Source: Oxyruncus cristatus (taxonomy: Eukaryota; Chordata; Aves; Passeriformes; Cotingidae). From it: a DNA stretch of 64,000 nt. The DNA is taken from positions 152,760-216,759 of the forward strand of contig VXAY01001955.1 in NCBI GenBank assembly GCA_013399855.1, given 5' to 3'. The position numbers and the translations under genes are program-made. Numbering within the stretch: position 1 is the first letter of the stretch; every line of letters starts with the position of its first letter. Shown here piece by piece: positions 12,272 to 23,886 of the stretch. The notes beneath the pieces were generated by a model. It made no database searches. It was not told where the DNA came from and worked only from the letters and a program-made list of their open reading frames with translations.

Positions 12272-12762
12272 CATCGTGCACTGTAATAAAAAACAGATCA
12301 CAAAGGCTCCAAGTAAGCTCTGAGTGTGAAACAAATAAACCTTTACTGAGGGGAGAGCTCCCTCTTTTATAGAGGGAGCTGTAGAACATTCAAGAAAAAG
12401 GGAAGGGGTTTAACATATAAGGAAGAAGGTAGGAGGGTGTTTTACGAACTTGGGCATAAGGAGGAGGATACATAGCCATATAGGGAAAATAGGGGTGGAA
12501 TGTTCACAAATAAGGAAACATCTGCAATGCAGCAAACAACAGCCAATCAAAAAATTGGAATAAAGCTTATAACATTCTAAGGGAAAAATAACTTTACAAC
12601 TGGGTTTTATAAACTTTAACCGTATGATAAAACATTTCTATGAAACATGTAAAAATCTCTGGCTTGAATTTTGTTGTAATTCCTTTACTTCAGTTGATCT
12701 TTGGACAGTACACTTTTTTCCACCTTTCAAAGTCCTCCAATTGCTTTTTGCCACACCCGACA
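12272..12762 (-). mobile_element. Solo LTR, minus strand
   Basis: The high-coordinate end cccgaca gives a minus-strand TGTCGGG start. GTATCC is repeated exactly at 12266-12271 and 12763-12768, a 6 bp target duplication typical of class II (ERVK-like) integration. On the minus strand a TATA box (ctataaaag) lies about 100 bp before the end, as expected at a U3/R boundary. The end dictated by the repeat is not the usual CA; a CA end 10 bp further in (12282) is an alternative, but it would lose the matching flanks. No retroviral coding sequence is adjacent, so this is a solo LTR of about 491 bp. Confidence 0.7.
12356..12380 (-). promoter_or_regulatory. TATA box within a perfect hairpin
   Basis: Perfect 10 bp inverted arms (agctccctct, 12356-12365; agagggagct, 12371-12380) flank tttat. 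Read on the minus strand, the middle plus arm edge forms ctataaaag, the likely LTR TATA box. Whether the symmetry matters for transcription cannot be told from sequence. Confidence 0.6.
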
Positions 12763-13089
12763 GTATCCTTCATCAGAACTGAAATTACCATGGTCAGTTA
12801 AGTGAGTATTTTTCAAGAATAGATTTTATATTACAGTTCATAGTTTTCCTACATTGAAATACACAGATAAAATGAACAAGCAGAAAGATGAGCACAGCTA
12901 CAGTATCAAGGTGTCTTAATACATTTAAGAATGTACTCGCAATATTTATCCATTAACTGTAAATTACAGATTGCATCCCCAAAATGACTATCAATCATCA
13001 TTTAACACAGGAACGCCCTTAGAGATCCTCAGGAGATATCTTGCCAGCTCACTGGCTCCCACTAGCCTCCATAATCTGCATTTTAAAAC

Positions 13090-13260
13090 ATCTCACAGTT
13101 TTAATAATGAAGCCATTTAGCATGTGGCTTGCTGTGTGATGTAGAAAGTGTAATTGTTTTAATTTTATTGCAAATATTCATGAATGCATGAGGACACCCT
13201 CAAATCCAGGAAATACGGAAGAGTGACACCATGGGTTCCGTAGCACTGCTGAGGACTGAT
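13090..13260. other. Possible conserved non-coding element
   Basis: A non-repetitive stretch combining gtgtaattgttttaat, ttgcaaatattcatgaatgc and ttaataatgaagcc. These are octamer/homeodomain-like motifs of the kind dense in vertebrate developmental enhancers. Inference only. Confidence 0.22.
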
Positions 13261-15289
13261 GCAGAGATCAATGCCACAGGTAAGTGCAGTGGCTGAGAAG
13301 TGCCCAGAATGGTTGCTGATGTGTTTACCTTCTTATTTCACTTACTTTTTCAAATAGGTTTCTAATTCCACTGACTCAACCTTTTAGAGAACAACCTGAA
13401 GCAATCTGAAGCAATTTCCAAAGTAGGGGCTGTGTTTTCACACTTGCTCTGGACTCATGGGAAATCTTGCTAAAATCCTTCTTGCACCCCTACAGTGCCC
13501 AACCTTTACAATGGAATTCACAAGCCTTCCAGGACATCACCCTCTAGAAATTGCAGAAGAGTTAAAGGGCTAATTTCCATTGCACACATACATTCCAAAG
13601 ACAACGAAGACAACAGCCGTCTAATTTTTTTAATGGAGCGTATGTTTTGTCACTGAAGATATATGACCACTCCTGTAATTCATTTGGCAGGTGCTAATGA
13701 AGAGGGGAGATGCTTCAAATTAATTTTCATTTAATCCTGAAAGAATCGTAACTCTATGGCCTTCTAGCAACACCAACAACAAATGAATAAAAATGTGATA
13801 CTGAATATTATGATAAAATTTATCTCATGAAATTTGATTTCTCTTTTCAGAAAAAAACCCAATAATTAAAAATGATGTAAAGGAGACAAAAACTGCTACA
13901 AAAACTTATACAACTTTCCTGCATTCTTGAAGGCAGGGTAAAGACAAATGGATGCCAATAAACCCCATAGAAAATATGTAGCTACCATTACTACTGGCAT
14001 TGTGAGGAAGGTATGCTGCTTTCTCTGGCTGTGTTCTGGATATGCAATACTCCCTCTTTCCCTGCCCCCTAAAAAGATGTGCAAGTCTTTTTTTTTGAAT
14101 TTTGCATTGAAGCAAGAAAGTCAGTCGTAAGACAAGCCATAATATTTATTGCAATGAATAAGCACAAGAGAATTCTCCACTGTAATGTCTGTAGAGGTGA
14201 AACAGTAAACTCTGTTTTTAAAGCTGAAATTCAAAGTTCTGTTCCCACTTCCTCTGAGCTCGCTGACATCGACGTAATTGCATCTGTGGAACTCTGCTGT
14301 TTCTAAAAAAGCACAAGACTCCACACTCTAGTCTGTGGTCAGTTTTATTTCGTTTGGTTATTAGCCTTCAGTAGGGTGCTCAGGGGAACACTGTACCGTG
14401 CTGTCCTGCACTATGCCTGGACTGCTACTTTCTAAGGGATAAAAGTGATAGTACTGGCAGCAAACAAATTACCAGACCATGCAGAAGCTGTTAGTAGCAA
14501 AATATAATAGGCAGTAACAGGTAAGCCTGTCATTACTACGTTGTTTTCAGACACAGCTACAGAAATATTTGAAAACCAGGGGAACATCAGGTTGCAACGT
14601 GACATCGCTCGGCAGTGAGGAGCAGAGGGGAGTTGCGGGTTTTTTTCAGGTGCTTATGTAAAAAATCCTTGTTCGCATCTTTTTAGAGGCAAGGCTGTCC
14701 TTTTGGTTTTTTCATCTTGCAATTATAGTGACATAAAATAAGCAGATACAGTGGTAGTCAGTTAGCACCCAAAAATCTATTGTAATACCCCAAAACCTTT
14801 TATCTACATCCTTGACATAGGCAAAATGTTAGAATTCTGCACAAAGTGACAACAAAAAATCCCAGCAACAAAGAATTACTGTGTTATTCTTGTGTATCAA
14901 ATTGGAGTCCTGGGTGCTCTAAGGTATGGTCTAATCAGCAAGGAAAAAAATGGCCTGAGGTGAATGACAAGTTGGCAGAAAAGACATCTCAGAGTCTTCC
15001 TACCATTTCCTGTGGTTGATTGTAATAGCTGTTGATTGTAATGGTAGTTTGAGCCATTTTATATTATGGGAATTGTCAAAATCTATATGGTACAAAGACT
15101 TACAGGTTTACAAAAATAATCATTAGAAGTTGCAACTAATGCAATCTATAGCCTTCCTAAATACCAGACAGAAGCCACCTCTTATGACACTTTTCTCCTA
15201 ATTTCTGCATTTCTCAGTCTTTTGCTATGCTATTATAGTAATTATTTGCTTTGCACTGTTTCATCTGAGGACCATTGTGTGGGTTGCCA

Positions 15290-15490
15290 GATTGTTCCTG
15301 GTAGGAGTAAAGCCTGTCATAACCTAAGAGCAGATTCTCCTGCTGTTATGTAAATAACATTTAACAAAGCTTATGCAAGAATGACATTTTTGGCCTCCAG
15401 ATGACACATCATTACAAAAGGAGAATTTGAATATTGCTACTATTTGTATGGTCGTTTCCATGATGCTGCTTTTTCAGCTGAAATTTTGCA
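15290..15490. other. Possible conserved non-coding element
   Basis: Balanced base composition, no repeats, and motifs such as ttatgtaaataac, gacacatcattac and tgctttttcagctg. It differs in texture from the surrounding A/T-run spacer. Inference only. Confidence 0.2.
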
Positions 15491-18400
15491 TTTGTAGCTG
15501 AGACAAAATACTAAAAAGCAATCTAAAAATTTATTTTTCTTCACCTTCCTCATGTCCTGTTTCTATCACTGTTTTCTTCTGTTTCTCTCCCTGAACAACA
15601 GAGAAAGTTATCCTTTACCTTCACTTGTCTCTAGCATGTGGTTCCAATGGCACCAGAATTTCTTACATTTGTATTCCTGATGGTGCAACGAGCTTAAAAG
15701 TTTATGACACCATTAAACTACAAATTTCTGTAGTGGACTTTTCACACATATTTTTTTACAGATAAAGCTGAAAAGTAGTCTAGCTTTTGGACAGCAGAAC
15801 TTCTCAGCCTGCCCCTGAATGCACCTTTTTAGCCTACTGAATATCTACAGACGTAGTTTCTAAGTGTGTTTTTGACTTTTGACCATCACTTTATTCAAAC
15901 TATTGCTCTTGTAAACGATTAAAATGTACACCATGGTGAAGAGAAATAAAGTGAAACTGAGGATTCTTTAGTCATAAAGGGGTTCATCTGTTAAATATAA
16001 GTCAAGGAAAAAAAGTAAATTAATGAAAAAGTTTTGATATCAAATATATATTACATCAGTCATATATTTTAATGGGTCTTGTTAGAGCTTATAAAAAATT
16101 CGCTGACTAATTCTGTTCTGGTTGCCTCTGCTTTCATTTAAACAGTCCACTGTTGTGGAGAGTTGGTATGGCCACAGCATGACTCTAGGCAATAAAAAAT
16201 GTGCAGCTGTTATTAAAAAAAGCTGTTTGCAAAATTGGAAAACATGATTTCAGTGTAATTCTTCAAGACTGAGCCTAGTTTTATTAGAGCCTAGTTCAAT
16301 TCAAATGGGACTAGTTTTCATAGTTTAAATTTTTAAGGGTTTTTTCATCATTCCCCTCAATTTTTTTCCCTGTTCTCCTCTTGTGTCGCCCACTTTATTT
16401 TTCTTCACAGAATTAGTATATCTGTGGAGAAAAGCAGAAACATAACCAAAACCCAACAGTTCCAGTTTTATTTTTAATACCCTTAACTTAGGATTTCTTT
16501 TTTAAAGTTACAATTGGTTAAAGGAAAATTATAAATCCTTGTAGTTTTCTACTGCATTTTTACTGGGAAAAGAGGGAAAGGGGTGAAAAATTCTCAAAAA
16601 TGTGAAACTCAAAATAAAAAAAAAAATGTTTTTCTAAAGAAACCTTTTAGCAGCTGAAAATGAGTTATTAAAAGAAAGTTGTTTATGAACCCTTAGTATG
16701 GATATCTTTTAACAGAAGCATTTCCAACTACTGTTAGTAATAAAGGGTTTCAACAGAAGACAGATGCCTTATCATACAATAACAGACACGGTAATGTTCA
16801 TATTCCATTGTAAAGAGTAGTCATTAGTGTTTGCCTAATGGATTATTTCCCACAACAATTATTACAAAAAGTGTCTATTCAGAATGTTTACTTTTAAAAG
16901 ACAATAACAGTAACAGTAATAATAGTAACAGTAAAAATAAGTTTTTCAGTTCTATCCCAAATTCCTAACACAAGCTGGGTTTCTCCATGGAGATCCTGTG
17001 GGGTCTGTCTTGGTTTTCTACAGTTGTTCATCTTTAGCTACTAACGTTGTGATAAAGAGCCAGAGAGGTTTTTAACAATGTTCTTTGTCACCACTGATAT
17101 TTATCTTTTTGCCATTTATTGCTCCAATGTAATTTCAAGAATCCAGCTACTTTCTGTTTTAACATTCAAAACCAAACAACAGGTCCCTTCCCCAAAAACC
17201 CCAAACAACCAAACAAAGAAGGAACAAAATGCAAATGAACTCCTTTGTCTTCTCATCTTCTTCCTCTCCCTGCTCTCTGATGACTGATAACTACCTGTAC
17301 TGTGCATGCTGACAGGTGAACACCCAAACAAAATTCTTTTCTTTATAAGCATAAAAAAAAAATGAAAACCATAGGCAAAATCATGCAGCTAGAACAGAGC
17401 CTAAAGAAATACGGTATTATACTTTCTCACTATTAAAAAAGCACTTACTATAAGAGACTTTCATAAAGGGAAGTACCCCAAATAAATCATGTAAAGGTTT
17501 TTCTTTCAGAAAGTATCTAAAACAAAAAGGATTTTTTTTTTTTTTTCCTCTGACAGTATATATTTTTTCTGATTTGAAAGTAGTCAAGGGCAAGAACAGA
17601 AAGAAAAAGAACTTTTGATTTTAGGTCTACATCAAAGCTCAGTGACTAGGCTGGAAGTTGACTAAGGAGCCTAAGAGGAAATCAAAAAAAGAGAAAATTG
17701 GCCAAAACCAAACCCCACACAGACTTCTAAAACATCAAGAAAATCTGAAATAGACTTTGATTTCACTTCTTCCTCCTGCTGCTCTTACTGTTGAACTCAG
17801 TGTTATTGAGAAAACCCAAACTGTAATGCTGTCTTCACCCCTATATCAAGAGTCAGCACTGCCTGATTTAGAAATATTCTACATCTGCTTTCTTACCACA
17901 CCTACCTAAAAAGGAAGAGGAAAAGGAAGAGGGAGGGGTCGAGGTTTGGGATTGTAGGTCTTGGACTGTATAACGGCTAGGCTTTTCCATCAGGAAACAT
18001 TAGCAAATAATTTTCACTTTCCATATAGTATCATCCTACTGGGACAAATGTGGAAGAATCTAACTCTTAAAGACTTTTGATGAGGTCACCTTACTCAAGT
18101 AATGAAAATTTTAAGAAACATCTATGCAAATCTCCTAATAGCTTATAATGTTTTTAGACTGGCTGCTGTAGGACCTTCTCTTGAAAGAGATGCTGTTTTG
18201 CCTCCAATCCATGAAACAGACATCAGGGACTTGCTTATGTTTCAACACAAATTGGATTAAAAAGATTCTAGTTTGTAATTATGGAAAAAACTTTATAATG
18301 CCTTGTATGCTAACCAAAATAGAGAGTAGTCTAGTTATTAATTCTTTTCACTCTGACATATTCTTGCAATATCTTTTAACTTCACCGACACCTACTAAAA

Positions 18401-19319
18401 AACAGTGATTTTTTTTTTTTTCCACCAGGCAAATACTTTTACCTGTATGTATTGGCCCATTATCTTTATTCACGGGTAGCACAAGCTGGATATCAGTATT
18501 TGATATTCCAAGGAAAGGAAAACAGGTGTTTCAGTACTAAACTCCAGAAAAATGGGAAAAACTGTTGGTCCAGGTTTAAAAACATACAAAAATTAAGGAC
18601 AAGTTTTAGATGAGAAAATTTAGTAGGACATTTAATGCTCATTCCTGTTTTTAGGGTTTGTACTGTGATCAGATAACACTGTTCGTTCTCCAAAATGCCA
18701 ACAGACTCCAGTAATCTTTATGGTTGATTTCTGCCTGCCCCCTACCCTGCCCCTCAAGATTCAGAGTCTTGTATAGAGCTACTTCAAACAGCTATGAAGA
18801 ATGTGGACAGAGAATCTATCTCTTAGCTTGACATAGCTGTGCTGTCCTTTATTTGTTCCTTTCTTACTCCCATATTATGAAGACAAGGTAGGTGTTTTTC
18901 TCAGATTTTTCCATTCCACCTGCCTAAATATCACACAATCACAGCATGAGTTCTTAGTATTTCTCTGGTTTACAATTTGAAAATTCCACTTTGTTCATTT
19001 GTTCATTTAATTAAAAGAAATTGGTATTAATTATAAAATATTTTAGTTTTGTAATAATTTAGGGATAAGACATGGCAACAACTTAGGAAGTGTCATTCTT
19101 ACAGACAAAAGACATGAGAAGCTGTAACCAGATCCTGTGTATGTGAGACTAAATTAATTCTTGGTTTATGCTTTTGTTCAGTAGTGGGACTCCCTAGGGA
19201 GTAGTAGGAATGGAGCTTTTGTTTAAGCCTAAAAAACTTTTCCTTATGTATTTATTTTTTAACAGTGAATGCAAACATTTGGAACTAAAGAATAGCTTGG
19301 TTTCCAAGGGAATTCTGGA

Positions 19320-20105
19320 GGTATCCTGTCTAAATCCTAATCAATACAGGCCCAGTTAGTGTACCTTGCTCACGGCTATGCCCATTTGAGTTTTGAAGAT
19401 CTGCAAGGAAGGTGATTTCTAACTCTCTCTGAGCAATTTCTTCCACTGTTTAACCCTACTCATGATAAAAAAGTTTTTCCTGGGATTTAGACAGTATCTC
19501 CTAAAAAAGCTTCCTGCTTTGGTCTTCTTATGTCCTCTTCATTAGTAACTGTGGAAGCCATATGAGCAGCAGGTGAGGTTACTTGGTGTGTTCAGCCTGA
19601 AGGAGACTGAGGGGAGACCTTTGCAGTCTACAGCTTCCTTGTGAGCGGAAGAGAAGGGGCAGGCACTGATCTCGTCTCTGTGGTGACCAGTGACAGGAGC
19701 CAAGGGAATGGCCTGAAGTTGTGTCAGGGGAGGTCTAGGCTGGATATTAGAAAAAGGTTCTTCCCCCAGAGGTTGTGTGGGCACTGGAAGGGGCACCCCA
19801 GGGCAGTGGTGAAAGCATTGACGGAGTTCAAGAAGTGTTTGGACAATATCTCAGGCACATGGTGTGACTCCTAGGGATGGTCCTGCGCAGGGGCAAGAGT
19901 TGGTCTTGATGATCCTTATGGGACCCTTCCAACTAGGCATATTCTGGGATTTTCTTTATTTTTGGAGGCCAAACAAACCTAGCACTCACTCCTTACATGT
20001 CCCATGCTCCATCATCCTGAACAGCTTGGTAACTTCTGCTGGTCTCAATCCAGTACATCCATGTCTCCTACTGGGAAGACAAAGCAATTATGGTCTCCAA
20101 ATTGT
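19320..20105 (-). mobile_element. Old CR1 LINE, minus strand, split
   Basis: Reverse-complement CR1 sequence is recognisable on both sides of a younger insertion. On the left is the 3' UTR and ORF2 end (gatctgcaaggaaggtgat, gagcaatttcttccactgtt, aaaaaagtttttcctggg). On the right is the preceding ORF2 region (aggccaaacaaacctagcac, ctcaatccagtacatccatg). Heavily diverged and without open frame, so among the oldest CR1 copies here. Confidence 0.75.
19552..19955 (+). mobile_element. CR1 LINE 3' fragment nested in older CR1
   Basis: Plus-strand CR1 starting in ORF2 (ggaagccatatgagcagcag) through ggtcttgatgatccttatgg to a degraded tail (ttccaactaggcatattctg). Strongly 5'-truncated. It carries only the last 100 or so codons of ORF2 plus the 3' UTR, with frame breaks. 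It is related to the copies at 45320-46829 and 49911-51102, which share the gaagccatatgag segment. Its opposite orientation inside the older minus-strand CR1 shows it came later. Confidence 0.9.
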
Positions 20106-23100
20106 CAAATAAGCAAGAAGAATCAATGTCCTAGGCTTGTTTACCCCATTTTTTGCTAGCACTTGTAGCACTTTATACAATTATTCCTCAGATTTTTAAA
20201 CCAAATTGTTTGACAGTTTTTAAATGTTTATCTTTTTAACACATGCTTTTTCCTTTTTGACTACGGTTTTGGAAAAAATACTGTTCAGTATTATGAGGGC
20301 TTTGTCAGTTAGGGATTGTTTTTCACTAGTGACACTTCAGTTCTGCTAGTGTTGATTGTTGACTGGAGGACTAAATACAGACACAGAGTAGTAGCTTAAC
20401 ATACCCAGATCTTGGTAATGACTTGGTAATGACCATGACTACATTCTGAAACTTATTCTATTTTAATGCTTCAGGAAGTGACACTTCTCTTTTGGCCAAT
20501 CCCCTTCTTTTACTAGCAATATATTTGAAACTAAATCTGAACAGTTTATTTTGCTATTTACTATCACATCCATAAGCACTGCTCTTGTTTTTTAGGGTTT
20601 TTTTTTAATCATTGAACAGATGACATATCAAAAAGTAATTTTCCCTTTTGTATCTCTCCATTGTCCATTAATGTTATCTTTTTTCATAGCCATGAGGTTA
20701 TACGTTCTTTCCTCTTAAATGGTGAGACAGAATAACATGCAGAGGACTATTTAATCTTCTTTAAGATGGCATAAAATTCCTACTGTCCAGTTCCAGACTC
20801 ATATCAATATTTACCTGACACCCTGTGCACTCACTTTTATTTTCCCACTACCTAAGACTGAGCTTCCTATTCATTTGTAAAGGTACTCAGGTTTCATGGT
20901 GTTAAAGTTAATTTGGACATGCATCCATCAAAAGTTTTATATCTATCTGCTAACAGGCAGTCCCTTCACAGAGCTCTTTTATATCAAATGAAATAATTTA
21001 AACTTTGAATAGTGTTCCTCTGAGTGGATTGCCTCAGGTTGGATTTTCCTCATTTGGAAATACAGCTGTGAAAACACTATCAACCAAAACAAAGCATGCT
21101 TGCTGTGTAAGTATAGGTCATTTCTATAGAATATCTACCTTTATGTTTAAAACAGAAGGAGAAAGAGACCTCAAGCACACATTTTTCAGCCAGGCATTTT
21201 AATTTAATTTACAGCATGTATTATTGTGCCAGGCTGCTACTAATGGAGATTTACTTTGGCAGTTGAAAACTTAGTGAGCCTAAGATGTTAGTTATGTCAC
21301 TGGACAGAAGTGCTTTTATGTCTTTCTTCTTGTTTCAGTGAGGTTGTGATCTTGGTACATAACACTTTCGGTAATATATATGTATATATATTTATTATAT
21401 ATGTTCAATTTTCAGACAAATGTTTCTGGCTTTAAAGTTAATTTTACAGCAACTTCTGTTTAACAAGGTGTTTGCAAACATTTGTCATGTAAATGTATTT
21501 GTTTGGAATCCCAAAACAGAATAAATGAAGATGCTTTTGGTGAAGGTTAGCCATTGTAAAGGTCATTGTGCTGCACCAGTTGCAGCTGGAATAGCTGCTA
21601 TGGAACATTTAGATCTGAGAAAAAAAGTTTATTTGATGGAAAAAACCCCCACATTTAGTTCTTGAGCTGTCTGCAAAAAACTGATTTAGCACCTTGGTAA
21701 GAATTTGGTAGAAGAGTCAGTCCTTAAATATCTGATATTTTACCTGTGCTAGGAGATTTATGGGGAAGTCAGGTTTGAAAGGAACACCTTCATTACAATT
21801 GCAGTCTTCTCCATAGAGAGTTTTACATTTCCTGTTTCGCATGCACCTGATTTTATTGCTATCCAGTGACCATTTGTCACATTAAAGGTGTGACTATGAT
21901 CTTCTTGGCAACTTTGGACGGAGATAACCCTTCCTTTACTGTGCTGCTACAGAAAGCACTCACAAAGCTGCAGTTGCTGCAGGTGCGTTTTTCAAACACA
22001 GCCCTGCTAGTCTTCAACGTACTAGCATTAGATTCTAGAATTTTATTTGTCAGGCTATCCAGCCTGGTAAAATATGTGGCCTTGAAATGTGAAGAATGTT
22101 TAATATGAAGTTTCTGGTTGTACTACACCCTAGAAATAATCCAAATTTAAAAAATAACATTTTTCAAGGCCTATGGTCAAATCCCTAATCAAGATCTTAT
22201 TTCAGTCAGGTGTTCAAATACAAACACAAATTTTACCAGAACTGTTATGAGGAAGATGGGGAAAGTGTTCTTGTGGTAAAAGAACAAACTGCTGAGTCAT
22301 TTTGAAAAGTGATAAATGCAGCCAGGCTGAATTAGATTTTGTTTTAAGACTGTTTATGTCTATGTTTTTCTGAAACTCTATGTTCTTACTCATATGCTCA
22401 AGATGAACTTCCTTGTTCCCATTTCGTCCAGAACTACATGTCTAATGTAACCCAAGCCTAGTTCAAACTCATGCTCTGTTGGCAAAGCTGAGATAGTGAG
22501 AAAATAAACAAGCGTTTTCCCACAGGTCCTTTCTGATTTCAGGTTGCAAGGCATAAGATCCTCTTGGCTGCAAAAGGAAGTGGGAAACAATTTCATACAC
22601 AAGAAGAAAAAGACTTCCTGTTTTTCACTTTGAAACCCAGAATGTTATAGGACAAATCTTTCAAAGGTTTAACAGTATTGATGTTCATTGTTTCTCTTTT
22701 TCCTAACAAAATTAATCTTATGTCTTTCTACTTTTTATTGATGCTAAAAGTTTGAGGTTTGTATATACAGACATAACGGAAAGCCCTTATGAAGCAGCAG
22801 ACCACATGTATAACTGTATAGCTTTCTAAAAAAAAAAAAAAAAGCAATACACATGAGTTGAATTGCTTGATTCTTTTTTTTTTTTAAATTTTGATATTTT
22901 TACAAAGTTGAAAAAACTATGCTTTTTGTTAAAGTCTGCTAATTCTTCTGTACTAAAAAAAGAAATTCCAAGGGATCTGTGGAAGATAACTAGATAACAT
23001 TATTTACAAACAAGGAAAAAAGTGAATGATTTTTATGTTTCAATCCTGGTTGATTAATACATTATTTTCTATTTTTTTTTTTTCAAACTTGTTCATCAGA

Positions 23101-23831
23101 GGATATCTTTTTCTATAGCTCATTTGTAATTAATCTGATTAAATGAGAAAAGATGATTCAGAAAGTTTTAGAGATACTGTAGATGAGAGTATAATGGACA
23201 CCTAGTCTTCTCATGTTGGAAGGTTAGATTATAAATAACTGTCTTTTGCCCTCCAGTACACACATTCAAGTCCCACTGAAGTCAGCAGCACACAATCAAT
23301 GGGAACTCTGTGTGAATGTAGCCGAGAAGATTTTTTGTTCAACCAAATGCTTTGTACTTAATATAGGAAGATCTATAGCTTATAAGAAATCTGAAATGTT
23401 CAGAGTAGTGGTATCATCTATAAATCCAGCTAATCTTGCTCTGTATGTGTGACTGTACTAGGGCATCCTTAATAGTACACATCAGTACAGATTTAAAATA
23501 GGCATAACAATAAATACACACCACATATTTTACCTATATTATACATGTTATACTTTTTAGCAGAAAATAGAGGATGAGTTATTAGTATTTATTTCAGTTA
23601 TGATTATTTTTCTTATTTTTGAATTCTTGTACTTATTATTCCTCTCACTTTGTCTGTATGTTTGCACAGTGATACAAGATTCAGACAGATACGTTAGAAT
23701 GTCTGAAAATATACTCTTAACAAATAATGAAGAAAAGATATTTAAAAATGTTTACTATTTTTGTGCCTACTCTCTTCAACTCAATCTTCTGAAGACAGAC
23801 AGTTGCTCATTTTGGCAAAGAATGAGTCCAT
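20106..23831. other. AT-rich spacer
   Basis: No exon, RNA gene or transposon recognised. Contains an AT microsatellite (21372-21402), a 16-base A run at 22828-22843 and T runs near 22877 and 23072. Confidence 0.6.
21372..21402. repeat. AT-rich microsatellite
   Basis: Alternating TA/AT run interrupted by single g and t bases. Confidence 0.8.
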
Positions 23832-23886
23832 GGAATCTAGAATCATTAAGGTTGGAAAAGACCTCAAAGATCATTGAGTCCAATGA
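23832..23886 (-). mobile_element. Short CR1 3' tail fragment
   Basis: tagaatcattaaggttgg followed by gacctcaaagatcattgagt is the reverse complement of a CR1 3' end. Only about 55 bp is recognisable before the sequence becomes unique. Confidence 0.75.

Larger units (their letters stand above)
12266..12768. repeat. 6 bp target-site duplication GTATCC
   Basis: GTATCC at 12266-12271 and again at 12763-12768, exactly flanking the LTR call. Extended by one base on the left as aGTATCC in both copies. Confidence 0.65.
12769..19319. other. Long AT-rich spacer
   Basis: About 6.5 kb without recognisable exon, RNA gene or transposon. Contains motif-rich stretches at 13090-13260 and 15290-15490, an ATA/CAGTAA low-complexity run near 16900-16940, and T or A runs near 17530 and 18410. 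Confidence 0.6.
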
